From the NCBI GenBank assembly GCA_026991575.1, contig JALXBF010000105.1, forward strand, positions 1-64,000: a DNA stretch of 64,000 nucleotides, in the 5' to 3' direction. Source of the stretch: Planctomycetota bacterium. GTDB lineage: Bacteria; Planctomycetota; Planctomycetia; JALXBF01. Each line of letters begins with the position of its first letter. The stretch's first letter is position 1. The notes below the pieces were generated by a model. That model searched no databases and was not told the origin of the DNA. It worked only from the letters and a program-made list of their open reading frames with translations. Positions 1-9,022 of this stretch are shown in pieces. The position numbers and the translations under genes were made by a program.

Positions 1-1209
1 GGCGCTTTCCCAGCGGCACCGCTCAAGATCGAGTTGCTGGGCATTGTTGAGCAGTTCCAGCAGCTTCTCGTCGGAGGCCAGGTCGGGGTAGATAACAACC
101 AGTTCGTCGCGCGCACGATATGCCCGTTCCGTCTGGCCCTCTTCGATGGCCTGTTCCATCGTGGCCACGACTGCATCGTAACGTTCCTTCTTGATGACGG
201 CCGCTTCAGCATCGTCCAGGGCCTTGTCCAGCCGCGCGAGCTGCTCGTCGGGCAGCTTGTCCTCGGGAACCCGTTCGCGCAGGACCTCAGACGCCTTTCG
301 TGCCTGCTCGTAGTCGCGACGCTCGCCGGTGCTCTGAGCGGCTTCGGCCAGCGAAAGGGCTACCTTAACGGCCGTATCGGCAACCTCCTGGGCAATGTCG
401 TTGAACTCCGGTAGCTTGCTGGTCCGCTCGAACAGGTCGATCAGCTCCTGGAGTGCCTTGGCCGGGTTCCCTTCGTTCTGAGCGGCCTGCACGTCGCACA
501 GTTCGCGATAGATGAGCGCCTGGTTCGCCAGCTCGTGGTCGGGGTACTCTTCGAGGAACCGCTCGAAGAGCTTGCGAGCGTAGACGGAGCGGCCCTCGTT
601 CATAGCCTCTTGAGCCTGGTCGAAGAGCGCTTCGCTGGTCCGGCCGTAGTACCAGAAGTAGAGGTAGGTACCCAGGCCGAGCAAGACGACCAGCGCGATG
701 CTCATGCCAATGATCAACGGCGACTTCAGTAGGCTCTCGCTTGGCGGCGCCACGGGCGGCGTTGGTCGGGTGGGCACAGGACCAGGCGGCCTGCCACCGA
801 TCGGTCCGGCCTGCGGAGGCATTGCCCCGGGTAGCGGTCCGGCCGTTGCTGCCGGGGGCGGGGTTGCAACCGCGCCGCCCGGGGGGACAACAGGCTGCTG
901 CGCTGCGGCCGCTTCCGGCTCGACAATATCGATCAGCACGTTGCCCACGCGGATGCGGTCACCAGGAAGCAGCTCGGCCCGCTTGGTCGGTTCGCCGTTC
1001 AGGTCAACGGGCGGCGCCTCGGTCGCCGTCTCCAGGACCCACGAGCCCCCCAGCCGGCGGATCCGGAAGTGGACCGGCTCAACGGATGGGTCCTTCAACT
1101 GAACGTCGCATTGGGGGTCCCGACCGAAGAACAGCGCCTTAGCTTCTTCCGGCTGTACTGTCCGCTGCTCTCCGTTGGGTTCTGTGATCCGCAGAATCAG
1201 TGTGGTCAT
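1..1209 (-). CDS. FHA-domain membrane protein (3' end beyond window)
   Basis: The ATG at 1209 opens a frame that stays open to the left edge, giving about 403 residues without a stop. Residues 1-98 form a forkhead-associated (FHA) domain, with the phosphopeptide-loop start FFGRDPQCDV at 27-36 and a conserved-looking GDRIRVG near 83-89. FHA domains bind phosphothreonine, so a link to Ser/Thr kinase signalling is expected from the family. A Pro/Ala/Gly-rich linker (about 100-155) leads to one membrane helix (about 165-187). A Glu/Ala-rich helical, TPR-like region follows on the far side. It is the last visible gene of the minus-strand ExbB/ExbD operon, about 216 bases after the second ExbD. The partner of the FHA domain is unknown, and the missing C-terminus could carry a further domain. 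Confidence 0.8.
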   Translation of the reverse strand, partial: MTTLILRITEPNGEQRTVQPEEAKALFFGRDPQCDVQLKDPSVEPVHFRIRRLGGSWVLETATEAPPVDLNGEPTKRAELLPGDRIRVGNVLIDIVEPEAAAAQQPVVPPGGAVATPPPAATAGPLPGAMPPQAGPIGGRPPGPVPTRPTPPVAPPSESLLKSPLIIGMSIALVVLLGLGTYLYFWYYGRTSEALFDQAQEAMNEGRSVYARKLFERFLEEYPDHELANQALIYRELCDVQAAQNEGNPAKALQELIDLFERTSKLPEFNDIAQEVADTAVKVALSLAEAAQSTGERRDYEQARKASEVLRERVPEDKLPDEQLARLDKALDDAEAAVIKKERYDAVVATMEQAIEEGQTERAYRARDELVVIYPDLASDEKLLELLNNAQQLDLERCRWESA

Positions 1210-1425
1210 CCAGCACACTCCGTAGCGTTTGCTGGTACGGCGACGACTCGGTCGGCCACCGGCTTGAGCCGACTGACCGTCGCTGAGCTGACCCGGTCTG
1301 GCTGTAAGGCACGCGCCCCGGGGATGTCATCCAGGGCAGAGTCTGGCCGGGTCACGTGCCGATGCGCCCTGGCTACCGCAATGGTCCGGGTTGTCAGGGG
1401 GGACGGCCCCAGTTGCGTGCGTTGG

Positions 1426-2223
1426 CTAGCCGCGACGGCGGCGCCCCCCGAAGAAAACACGTGTCTTTGGCGATTTCCTGGGTGGCCCCTGCATGATATT
1501 CTCGATGCCGGCTTGTTGAGCCGCGTCGAGCGCGGTGACAACGGCGGCGTGATGCGCATTCTCCGACCCGATCACGATCGCCGATGTCTTGTTCTGGCGT
1601 CGTCGGATCTGGGTGAGACGGCGCACGAGCTCGCCAGCATCAACCTTCTGGTCATCCACCCAGTACACGTTGTTGTCGTCAACTTCGATGATGATGCTAT
1701 CACGCAACAACTGCTCAATCGTCGCCGTCCCCTGCTCCTCGGATGGCGTCGGCAGTTCGATCGATTTCTGCAAGGTGAACGTGGCGGTGAGCATGAAAAA
1801 CAACAGGAGCTGGAAGGTCACGTCGACCATGGGGGTCAAGTCCACGGGCACGTCCGCGGTACGCGGCTCACGGAAGCTGATCGCTTCGCCATCGCCCTGC
1901 TCCACCTCTTTCACCGGGGGTTGAACGGTCGGTGGCGCGACCGCTGCGGCGGGTGATGGTGCCGCCGGTCGGGCAGCCGGCGGCGGCGTTGCGGCGCGCT
2001 TGGCCGTCTGTTTCTTCTGCTGCGCCCGGCGCACCAGCTCGGCAAGCTGCGGAATCTGATCCACGCGCCGCCACGCTTCCGTGCCCGTGCGTCGGATGCA
2101 GTCGGCCAGTTTCAGCTTGCCTTCGCGCGCACGGCGGACTAGCTCCCGCTCTTCGACCGCGTGCTCGACGGCTAACGATTCACTGTCCAGGATGTCCCAC
2201 CGGCGTGTCTTCTGCTGGGCCAT
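1426..2223 (-). CDS. ExbD/TolR-family protein with long N-terminal extension
   Basis: This 265-aa protein is ExbD/TolR-like but longer than the usual 130-150 residues. The ExbD core starts near residue 120 with a short cytoplasmic stretch, then LTPMVDVTFQLLLFFML (about 128-145). This is the single membrane helix with the conserved Asp used for proton coupling in the family. A periplasmic domain with the typical beta/alpha pattern follows and ends in a basic tail (GGRRRRG). The first 70 residues look like the second half of a GYF_2-type domain (RELVRRAREGKLKLADCI, then W and IPQL), joined by a Pro/Ala linker. That assignment is inference. The ATG at 2223 was chosen because it lies 13 bases after the stop of the first ExbD; the longer frame would overlap it. 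Confidence 0.88.
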   Translation of the reverse strand: MAQQKTRRWDILDSESLAVEHAVEERELVRRAREGKLKLADCIRRTGTEAWRRVDQIPQLAELVRRAQQKKQTAKRAATPPPAARPAAPSPAAAVAPPTVQPPVKEVEQGDGEAISFREPRTADVPVDLTPMVDVTFQLLLFFMLTATFTLQKSIELPTPSEEQGTATIEQLLRDSIIIEVDDNNVYWVDDQKVDAGELVRRLTQIRRRQNKTSAIVIGSENAHHAAVVTALDAAQQAGIENIMQGPPRKSPKTRVFFGGRRRRG

Positions 2224-2236
2224 GCTTCCGGTCGGT

Positions 2237-2707
2237 TTACTCGTACTTCTCCCGCACGGCGGCGTGGAGCTTCGCGCCTTCGACGGCCGCGACAGCCTGC
2301 TCCACGGCGAACACATCGGCATGGCGCGCGGTCGCGGCGGCCTTGACGATCACGTTCTCTTTGCCGGCCGCCACTTGCTCGCGCACATACCTGGCCACCT
2401 CCTCGACCGTCACCGGCTCACCATCGAGGGTATCGCCCAAGTACACGGGACATCTGCCGTTCGGCCCGGGTGGCCCCACGGTGATGATCACTGCCGTCTG
2501 GACGTCGACGCCGATACCGTGTTCGGCTTCCGGCAGCTCGAGCTTGGCCGCCTTCACGAGCGTGGCCGCGAACATGAAAAAGATCAGCAGCTGGAAGGTG
2601 ACGTCGATGATCGGCGTCATGTCGATCTCCGTATCGGCTTCCTGCCGGGTCTTGACCAGCTCGATCGGCTGCTCTGCATCCGGGATGGTCCAGCCCTGCT
2701 CTGGCAT
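2237..2707 (-). CDS. ExbD/TolR-family biopolymer transport protein
   Basis: A normal-length (156 aa) ExbD/TolR protein. Residues about 22-45 hold the core DMTPIIDVTFQLLIFFMFAA: one membrane helix with the proton-pathway Asp in IIDVTF. The remaining residues form the periplasmic domain, with the usual valine-rich strands and a VARYVREQV helix. In known systems ExbD/TolR subunits sit inside an ExbB/TolQ pentamer and convert proton flow into work on an outer-membrane partner. It follows the ExbB gene by 20 bases and precedes a second, different ExbD by 13 bases, so the channel may hold an ExbD heterodimer. Function is by family; the driven process is unknown. Confidence 0.93.
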   Translation of the reverse strand: MPEQGWTIPDAEQPIELVKTRQEADTEIDMTPIIDVTFQLLIFFMFAATLVKAAKLELPEAEHGIGVDVQTAVIITVGPPGPNGRCPVYLGDTLDGEPVTVEEVARYVREQVAAGKENVIVKAAATARHADVFAVEQAVAAVEGAKLHAAVREKYE

Positions 2708-2727
2708 CGCCTCTTACCCCCCCGGGA

Positions 2728-3456
2728 TCAGACCCGCGCCACCTCGTGAGGCGCCGCCGGTGCCTGACCACCGCGCAGCCTCGCCAGCGCCTGCTCGAGC
2801 GTCTCCAGGAAGATCGTCACCCCTTCGCGCACGGTGTCTTCGAACGACCGCCGACGACTGACGATAAAGTTCATCGCCACCAGAAACGGCGTCGCCACCG
2901 CCAAGCCGATGGCCGTGGTAAGCAGCGCAAGCGAAATGTCACCGGCCAGGTCCTGGGGATTGACCCGCTCCGCGCCGGCAATCTTGCCAAAGGCACCGAT
3001 CATACCGAGCACGGTGCCCAGCAGCCCGAGCATCGGCTCGGCCCGGATCACCGTCTGAATCCAACTCGTACGGTTGTCCAGATCGTCCAGAACGTCACGC
3101 TGGAATTTCTCCACGATCGCCATCCGGAGCTTGCGCAGCCCCTGCATCCGGTTCTCGATGGCAAACCGCGCCAGCTGCGCTACGGCGGTCTTCCAGTAGG
3201 CCGGTTGCAGGCAGATCTGTTCCGCTTCTTCGAACGCCCCCTGATGCAATGCCTGTGCGATCTCCTGCTGGAACGCCTGCTCCTGTTCCTGGGAGCGGAA
3301 CATAAGTCCCTTCATACGAGTCAGGAGCATGACGACGCAGAACAAGCCCCAGATGGCCAGCACTGCCTGGGCCGCGTAAATCGCCCAGCCCAGCCAGTCC
3401 ATCACGGTGTCGTAGCTGATCGGCGTTGCAGCCAACAATATGTAGCCGGAATTCAT
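2728..3456 (-). CDS. MotA/TolQ/ExbB-family proton channel protein
   Basis: This 242-aa protein has the three-helix layout of ExbB/TolQ: helix 1 near 18-45 ([19 protein letters not shown]), a cytoplasmic helical region, then two adjacent helices at about 145-200. The signature [14 protein letters not shown] and the [20 protein letters not shown] segment are the MotA/TolQ/ExbB family core lining the proton pore. The ATG at 3456 is preceded by GAGGTGG and begins [10 protein letters not shown]; the longer frame adds a Cys/Arg-rich stretch unlike the family. It is transcribed after the TonB-shaped gene and before two exbD genes. It most likely forms the channel of this operon's motor. Confidence 0.93.
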   Translation of the reverse strand: MNSGYILLAATPISYDTVMDWLGWAIYAAQAVLAIWGLFCVVMLLTRMKGLMFRSQEQEQAFQQEIAQALHQGAFEEAEQICLQPAYWKTAVAQLARFAIENRMQGLRKLRMAIVEKFQRDVLDDLDNRTSWIQTVIRAEPMLGLLGTVLGMIGAFGKIAGAERVNPQDLAGDISLALLTTAIGLAVATPFLVAMNFIVSRRRSFEDTVREGVTIFLETLEQALARLRGGQAPAAPHEVARV

Positions 3457-3515
3457 CGCCACCTCGCTGTGCACGCTACCCGATTTTCGACGCAGACAGC
3501 AGGCCGCGGCTGCCA

Positions 3516-4418
3516 CTAGCCGGCCCATACCTGACCGGCCACGTAGAACTCCCACTTGTTCCCCTTGCGCCTCACCTTGAACCGCGTGCTGATAATCTCG
3601 TCGGGCCGCTTCCCCTTATAGGCCTGCTCCAGTTTGGCAAGCTCCTGCTCCAGCTCCGGTGGAATCAACTGGATCACCGTCGTGGGGTTCTGAATTCCCG
3701 CTTTCTTGGCCAGCTCGAAGTCTGCCTTCTGCCGCTCCCCGGTACGCCAGGTGAGGTACAAGCGCTTTTCCTCCTCGGGCGGCACGACGCGCACCTTTGG
3801 CTTCTTGGCCGAAAGCTGGGAGACAACGTACAGCTTTCCGTCCGCGATGACGCCCAGCTCAATGCCAAACGAGTCCAGCAGCTGGGCATACTCCTGAAGT
3901 CCCTGGCCCGGCGGATACGTGATGATCCACCGCTCCTCACGAGGCAGGCCGCCTGTGCCTGGCCCATGGCCAAACTTGCGCTGCCCGATTGGCCCTTCGG
4001 CACTAGCCAGCGGATCCGAAATCGCGTCAGGATCCGCCACGACCGCTTGCTCGGACAAGACGTTCATGACATTCTCGACCACCTGCTCGGTCGTCTCCGG
4101 CTCGATCAGTTCCTCCTGCACCGCGGGGTCGATGACGTCGTCGCTGGCGTTGGGATCGCCCTCCAGGTCACCGCCCGGCAGTTCGGTCAAGATCTGAACG
4201 GGTCGAACCGGCGGCGGCCCACCCCAGACCTGGTTGGTCAACCAGATCGCACCGAGCAGAGCCACGACGATGCCCACGAACACGAGCATGGCCAGCAACA
4301 GGGAGCTGACCCGGTCGTACAACGTCGGCTTTAGCGACACATCCACCGGTCCGGCCACCGCCGGACCAGCCTCGTGGGCAGGTACGGACGAATTGGCGCC
4401 GGCCGAATCGATCGCCAT
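3516..4418 (-). CDS. One-TM periplasmic protein, TonB-shaped, of unknown family
   Basis: This 300-aa protein has a short cytoplasmic N-terminus (about 1-40) and one membrane helix ([21 protein letters not shown], about 39-60). An acidic Pro/Glu/Asp-rich spacer spans about 65-135. A folded C-terminal domain follows, with [20 protein letters not shown] at about 147-166 and a final beta-rich [18 protein letters not shown]. The layout (cytoplasmic anchor, TM, low-complexity spacer, C-terminal domain) is that of TonB/TolA, and the gene sits 59 bases before exbB. I see no recognisable TonB C-terminal motif, so the TonB role is inference from layout and context. The ATG at 4418 was chosen; the longer frame runs into the upstream gene in another phase. 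It could also be a planctomycete-specific structural partner of ExbD. Confidence 0.75.
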   Translation of the reverse strand: MAIDSAGANSSVPAHEAGPAVAGPVDVSLKPTLYDRVSSLLLAMLVFVGIVVALLGAIWLTNQVWGGPPPVRPVQILTELPGGDLEGDPNASDDVIDPAVQEELIEPETTEQVVENVMNVLSEQAVVADPDAISDPLASAEGPIGQRKFGHGPGTGGLPREERWIITYPPGQGLQEYAQLLDSFGIELGVIADGKLYVVSQLSAKKPKVRVVPPEEEKRLYLTWRTGERQKADFELAKKAGIQNPTTVIQLIPPELEQELAKLEQAYKGKRPDEIISTRFKVRRKGNKWEFYVAGQVWAG

Positions 4419-4428
4419 CGCGGTTCCT

Positions 4429-6195
4429 CTACTCGTCGGCCACTTCCAGTTCCCAGTCCGGTCGGATCGACCGGTACCACTCGTACCAGGCCTCCACTTC
4501 ACGCCGCCACTGTTCCGGCGTCGGACTCCGTGGGCCAAGTCCGAAGAACTTGCGGCTGATCCGCTGCAGGGCCTCGCGCGCTGCGCGCACGACGACGGGG
4601 TTGTCATCGCCGAGGCCGCGTAACAGGGTGGGAACAACGTCCAGGTTGCCGCTCCGACCCAGAATCGCCATCGCTTTGGCCCGCACTTCGGGACTGGGGC
4701 TGCGCTCCGCGAGCCGACGCCAGCGCTCCAGCAGGACATCCTCGACGACCGGCTTCTCCTTTGTCATCTCCTCCTCAACGGCAGCCAACGCGGCGTCGAT
4801 GCTCTTTACGTCCAGCTTCTCGAGTATGGCCAGGAGCTTGCCACGTTCGCCGATCGGTTTTGGTTTCAACTCACCCCGGTTCGTCACCAGATCGTTCAGG
4901 TTCCTAGGTAGCCCGCGACCACTGAGCAACGAGCCGCCCCCTAGCGGGTTGGCATGCGAGTGTTTGGAGATCAGCGTTGAACGCACGAGGAACAGGATAC
5001 CCCAGGCCGTTCCGACCTCACTGGAAGCACCCGTCCCGTGCTCGGGCCAGCTACCGTTGGGCCGCTGCTTCGTGATCAGCGCATGCGCGACGAGCGAGTA
5101 CCAGTCGATGGGGGGATCGCCCGGTAGCAACCGCCCGTTGCCTGGCCAGTTGTCCCCGTTCAACGTCGCAAATCGCTCGAGTGCATAAACGTAATACATC
5201 GGCCACTGAGGCGGTGACACGTGGAAGTGCTGGTGCAACCATGCCGTCGCCCGCGCCAGAGACTGTTCAATGGTTGCCGACGACAGCGTCGGCGTGTAGC
5301 GACCAGCCACCGCGCGCCTCTCGGCCTCTTGCGCCTCTTCCAGCTCTACCTCCTCGAGCGGTCTCAGCGGCATGCCCTTGCCCGTCGGGCGTCGCCGCCC
5401 GTAGGCGAGCATGTCGCGGCAGATGCCGATACTGCCGCCCGCGCCGGCGGTAATCGATAGCGTTGGGGCACCACCTTCCTGAGGGTGATAGACAAAGCCA
5501 CCGGAGGAGTGTTGGGTTTGGATCATCCAGTTGGCAGCACGCTCAAACACCCTCGGCTCGATCCGGATGCCATACGTAGCGTTCGCCTCCCAGAGCCCCA
5601 GCAAAGCGTATTGGCTGATTGAGTTGTCTGATTGCTGTTCGTTCTTCGGCCCGCCGTATCCCCACATGCCATTTGGCTTGATCGACTCCAGGATATGATT
5701 CACCACGACTCGCACCTGCTCGCGGTGATTCGCACGGGCAAACACGTCATATGCGGCGAAGGCCATGATCACACAGCCGGCTTCGTAGAGGTCGTGGCCG
5801 TGGAACTTGGGGCGGCCCGACTTGAACTGCCCCCCGCTGCAGGCCAGCTCCAGCTTTCGGATCAGCGCCGCGACGAACGGGTCATCCGGTTGAATCAGCC
5901 CCTCGTAGGTCAGGCCCGCCTTGGCCAGTGCCTGCAGCACCAAAGCTGCCTCGCCCACTTGCCCGCGGATCAGTTCGTCCTCCCGCTTGCGTAGGTAGGC
6001 CACTGCCTTGGCCACGGCCGGGCGGACCTTGCTATCCAGCGGCCCCTCGTACTGCGGGACCTTCGACGGATCCACGCCCCATGGGTGCTGGACAGGACCG
6101 CGCTGGGCACGCAGGGGATCGGGCCGCAGCAGGGCCGCTAGAAGGGCACCGAGTGCAGCCAGCGCCAAACACACGCGGATCGTCACACTCCGCAT
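4429..6195 (-). CDS. Secreted terpene-cyclase-fold (prenyltransferase/squalene-oxidase repeat) protein with HEAT-like tail
   Basis: The 588-aa product starts with an export signal (MRSVTIRVCLALAALGALLAA) and so is probably periplasmic or membrane-anchored. Residues about 55-440 carry alpha/alpha-toroid repeats of the prenyltransferase/squalene oxidase type: IKPNGMWGYGG, QTQHSSGGFVYHP and QRPNGSWPEHG are QW-like repeats. The DxDD motif of real squalene-hopene cyclases is not visible, so enzymatic cyclase activity is doubtful; the fold is also used for binding. The last 110 residues hold a HEAT-like pair (PSPEVRAKAMAILG, DDNPVVVRAAREAL). The ATG at 6195 gives the signal peptide. It is first in the minus-strand channel operon, 10 bases from the next gene. 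Confidence 0.82.
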   Translation of the reverse strand: MRSVTIRVCLALAALGALLAALLRPDPLRAQRGPVQHPWGVDPSKVPQYEGPLDSKVRPAVAKAVAYLRKREDELIRGQVGEAALVLQALAKAGLTYEGLIQPDDPFVAALIRKLELACSGGQFKSGRPKFHGHDLYEAGCVIMAFAAYDVFARANHREQVRVVVNHILESIKPNGMWGYGGPKNEQQSDNSISQYALLGLWEANATYGIRIEPRVFERAANWMIQTQHSSGGFVYHPQEGGAPTLSITAGAGGSIGICRDMLAYGRRRPTGKGMPLRPLEEVELEEAQEAERRAVAGRYTPTLSSATIEQSLARATAWLHQHFHVSPPQWPMYYVYALERFATLNGDNWPGNGRLLPGDPPIDWYSLVAHALITKQRPNGSWPEHGTGASSEVGTAWGILFLVRSTLISKHSHANPLGGGSLLSGRGLPRNLNDLVTNRGELKPKPIGERGKLLAILEKLDVKSIDAALAAVEEEMTKEKPVVEDVLLERWRRLAERSPSPEVRAKAMAILGRSGNLDVVPTLLRGLGDDNPVVVRAAREALQRISRKFFGLGPRSPTPEQWRREVEAWYEWYRSIRPDWELEVADE

Positions 6196-6450
6196 CGCCT
6201 TCGGCCCACTCCAGACGTGCAACACGGACTCCTGTCTCTCCGCTTGGGCACTAAGCCGGGACAAGGCGGTGAAAATTTGGCCTGCGCTCAGGCCACACCG
6301 GCGCGCTTTCCGCCAGCGTGCACGGCACCCTGACTATCGTAATCGGAGGCTCCAAGGCCCGTCAAGCAGGAGCAGCGGCAACCCAGGCCCATCCCCCCTC
6401 CGCCACTCGCCGCGGGCCGACCGCCAGAGGTGCTACCCCAACAGCGGCGG

Positions 6451-7500
6451 TCACCAGACCGGATTCGGGATCCCGACCGCGTCCCGCACCCGCTGCACCA
6501 GTGGCACGCCCACCTGCCGCGCCCGCTCTGCCCCGCGACGCAGCGCCTCCTCCACCACACCGGGGTCCTTCTCCAGCTCGGCCCTGCGCCGCCGCGCCGG
6601 CCCCAGCTCCTCCATGAACTTCTCAAACAGCACCTTCTTCACCTCCCCGTACCCAAGCCCCCCCCGACGAAACCGCTCAGCCCACTCCTGCGCTTCCTCC
6701 GGCGTGCAGAACAACTTCAGCAACGCATACAGCGTGCTCCTGTCCGGATCCTTCGGTTCCTCGACCGTGGCCGAGTCGGTCACAATTCCGAAGATCTGCT
6801 TGCGCACCACCTTCTCCGGCGCGAAAAGGTCAATCGTGTTGCCGTACGATTTGGACATCTTGCGACCGTCCGTGCCCGGCACCACCGCCGTCTCCTCCCG
6901 GATGTACGGCTCCGGCACGGTCAGCACCGGCCCAAAGAGCCGGTTGAACCGCTGCGCAATGTCGCGTGTGACCTCAATGTGCTGCTTCTGGTCCTTGCCC
7001 ACCGGCACCAGGTTCGCCGAAACGATCAGAATGTCGGCCGCCTGCAGGACCGGATACGCAAACAGCCCATGGTCAGCCGGCAGCCCTTGAGCAACCTTGT
7101 CCTTGTACGCATGGCACCGCTCCAGCAACCCCATGGGCGTGATCGTGGTCAGGATCCATTGCAGCTCACAGACCTCCGGCAGATCCGACTGACGGTAAAT
7201 ATTGCACCGCTGCGGATCGAGCCCCAGGGCCACGTAGTCAAGCGCCGCCTGGCGCGTCAGCTCCAGGAGTTCTTCCCGATTGCGCACAGAGGTGAGGGCG
7301 TGGTAGTTGGCCAGGAAAAAGTAGCAGTCGTGCCCCTGTTCGATGAGCTCCAGGTACTGCTTTACCGCGCCGAAGTAGTTGCCCAGGTGCAGCTTGCCAG
7401 ACGGCTGGATGCCCGACAGCACAACCAGCTTGCGGCGCTGCCGCTGGTCGCTGTCGCTGCCGGCTCCAGATGCAAACTCCCGCGTCGCGCTGTCGCTCAT
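6451..7500 (-). CDS. trpS: Tryptophan--tRNA ligase
   Basis: A 349-aa class I aminoacyl-tRNA synthetase that charges tRNA-Trp in the cytoplasm. The HIGH-type motif lies in GIQPSGKLHLGNYFGA (about 31-46). Further family marks are PVLQAADIL, the VPVGKDQKQHIEVTRDIAQR segment and the KMSKS loop (GRKMSKSYGNTI). Length is normal for bacterial TrpRS. A Ser/Gly/Arg-rich extension of about 20 residues precedes the conserved core, so a slightly later start is possible. It follows the site-2-protease-like gene by 29 bases on the same strand, which suggests co-transcription. Confidence 0.97.
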   Translation of the reverse strand: MSDSATREFASGAGSDSDQRQRRKLVVLSGIQPSGKLHLGNYFGAVKQYLELIEQGHDCYFFLANYHALTSVRNREELLELTRQAALDYVALGLDPQRCNIYRQSDLPEVCELQWILTTITPMGLLERCHAYKDKVAQGLPADHGLFAYPVLQAADILIVSANLVPVGKDQKQHIEVTRDIAQRFNRLFGPVLTVPEPYIREETAVVPGTDGRKMSKSYGNTIDLFAPEKVVRKQIFGIVTDSATVEEPKDPDRSTLYALLKLFCTPEEAQEWAERFRRGGLGYGEVKKVLFEKFMEELGPARRRRAELEKDPGVVEEALRRGAERARQVGVPLVQRVRDAVGIPNPVW

Positions 7501-7529
7501 CGTCCGCTCAGCCCCCCCAATCCGCTAGA

Positions 7530-8183
7530 TCAAAGCCAAGCGGGTAAGTGCAAAACAAAGTCCGCCAGTCGCACCAGCGGGTCCAGGAAGTAGTCGGTGA
7601 CGCCTAGCATGATCAGCCCAAGGACCACGAAAAACCCGATCGGTTCGATCCGATCCATCACCCGTGCCGCCCCCTCGGGCAACAACGCCGCCAGGATACG
7701 CGAGCCATCCAACGGCGGCACAGGAATCATGTTGAAACCACCCAGCACGAGGTTGACCACCAAGCCGGCATGACACACCACCAGAACCGTCCGGGCCACC
7801 TCAGCAGGCACCGGCACAGCACGCATTAGCGTTGCCAGCACTAACCAAACCACGGCAAACACCACTGCCTGCGCCAGGTTGGACGCGGGACCGGCCCACG
7901 CGATCCACATCATGTCCCGGCGAGGATCGCGCAGGTTGTAAAGGTTGACCGGCACCGGCTTGGCCCCCCCGAAAGGAACACCGACCGTGACCGCCAGCAC
8001 CACGGGCACCACCACGGTCATAATCGGGTCGATGTGGGCCAACGGATTCAACGTGATACGGCCCAACCGCGCGCCGGTGTCATCACCGAGACGCAAGGCC
8101 GCGTAGGCGTGAGCACTCTCGTGAATGCTCACGGACAACAAGAAAATGGCAAGCATTATGACGAGCACTACCGGTTCGGTCAT
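7530..8183 (-). CDS. Site-2-protease-type (M50) intramembrane metalloprotease
   Basis: This 217-aa multi-pass protein has the zinc-protease motif HESAH at about 21-25 in the first membrane segment (LLSVSIHESAHAYAALRLGD). The second active-site motif lies near residue 155 in NMIPVPPLDGSRILAALLP, where the Asp is the third zinc ligand. NPLAHIDP is also typical of the short bacterial S2P subgroup. I count five to six membrane segments. No PDZ domain is present, so it is the small M50 type rather than RseP. Such enzymes cut membrane helices inside the bilayer; the substrate is unknown. The ATG at 8183 has GGAGGTCAG just upstream. Confidence 0.92.
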   Translation of the reverse strand: MTEPVVLVIMLAIFLLSVSIHESAHAYAALRLGDDTGARLGRITLNPLAHIDPIMTVVVPVVLAVTVGVPFGGAKPVPVNLYNLRDPRRDMMWIAWAGPASNLAQAVVFAVVWLVLATLMRAVPVPAEVARTVLVVCHAGLVVNLVLGGFNMIPVPPLDGSRILAALLPEGAARVMDRIEPIGFFVVLGLIMLGVTDYFLDPLVRLADFVLHLPAWL

Positions 8184-8284
8184 CTGACCTCCGGTCCTCC
8201 AGCCAGCAATCTCGCGGTCCCGTCCCTGCTCACGTCCTGGCCCACCGCGCGCAGAAGCGGATCCGCTCTAGCTGAGCCCTGCGC

Positions 8285-8313
8285 ATTATAGGAACCCCTC
8301 CTTCGGCTACCGA
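8285..8313 (-). promoter_or_regulatory. Possible promoter for the M50 protease-trpS unit
   Basis: In the 251-base gap between two divergent genes, the minus strand carries a perfect TATAAT at 8290-8285, about 100 bases before the protease ATG. The best -35 at 17-base spacing is TCGGTA (8313-8308), a weak match. In such GC-rich DNA an intact TATAAT in an intergenic region is uncommon, but no transcript evidence exists. Confidence 0.35.
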
Positions 8314-8434
8314 GCCTCGCTCTCGGACAGCGGGGGATCGGCCCCGCCGCCATCCATCCGGGACGCTGCCCGCCGCTGCGGCGGCTGCGCCGGTACGATG
8401 CCAACTGAACTGGCATCCCCACTTTGGTGCGCCC

Positions 8435-9022
8435 ATGATCATCGAAGGGCTGGTCACAACCTGCGACCCCACCGGACGCTGCCACGCGGCCGCCATGGGC
8501 CCGATCGTCGAAGAGGGGTCGGCGGACCAGTTCGTGTTGAGGCCATTTCGCGATACTCGGACCGCGGCCTATCTGGCCAATCACCCTGCCGGTGTCTTTC
8601 ACATTGTCGACGACGCACTGGTGATCGCCACGGTGGTAACCGGAGGCGAGCTGCCCGCGGACGAACTGGCACCGGCGACCGCAGTGCGCGGCTGGGTCTG
8701 GCAGGATGCCTGCGAAGCGTGGGAGTTCGTAGTGGAGCGTGAAGAACCGGGTGATGAGCTACGTGCCAGTCTGTTCTGTCGGGTCGTGCACGCCCAGCGG
8801 CTCCGACCTTTCCGCGGCTTCAACCGGGCACGGCACGCGTTGCTGGAGCTGGCCATCGCGGTCACTCGGCTGCACCTGCTACCATCGGAAGAGGTACAGA
8901 GCTGCCTGGCAGTTGCCGAAAGGCTTACGGCCAAGACTGGTGGGCCGCGCGAGCGAGAGGCGTTGGAGTTGCTCCGCAGCACCATCCATCAATGGAACAG
9001 CCGTCCCGACAACAAGCCGTAA
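8435..9022 (+). CDS. DUF447 (COG2457-type) protein linked to tetrahydromethanopterin C1 metabolism
   Basis: This 195-aa protein has a DUF447-like pattern: an N-terminal MIIEGLVTTCDPTGRCHAAAMGP, then VLRPFRDTRTAAYLANHPAGVFHIVDDAL, and a C-terminal helical half with FRGFNRARHALLELAIAVTR. DUF447 is known from methanogens and from bacteria using tetrahydromethanopterin (H4MPT); a split-barrel flavin-binding fold is described for relatives, but the reaction is unproven. It overlaps the downstream mptG gene by 31 bases, so the two are very likely translated from one message. The ATG at 8435 has only a weak ribosome site. Family call is from memory of the motif pattern. Confidence 0.78.
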   Translation: MIIEGLVTTCDPTGRCHAAAMGPIVEEGSADQFVLRPFRDTRTAAYLANHPAGVFHIVDDALVIATVVTGGELPADELAPATAVRGWVWQDACEAWEFVVEREEPGDELRASLFCRVVHAQRLRPFRGFNRARHALLELAIAVTRLHLLPSEEVQSCLAVAERLTAKTGGPREREALELLRSTIHQWNSRPDNKP

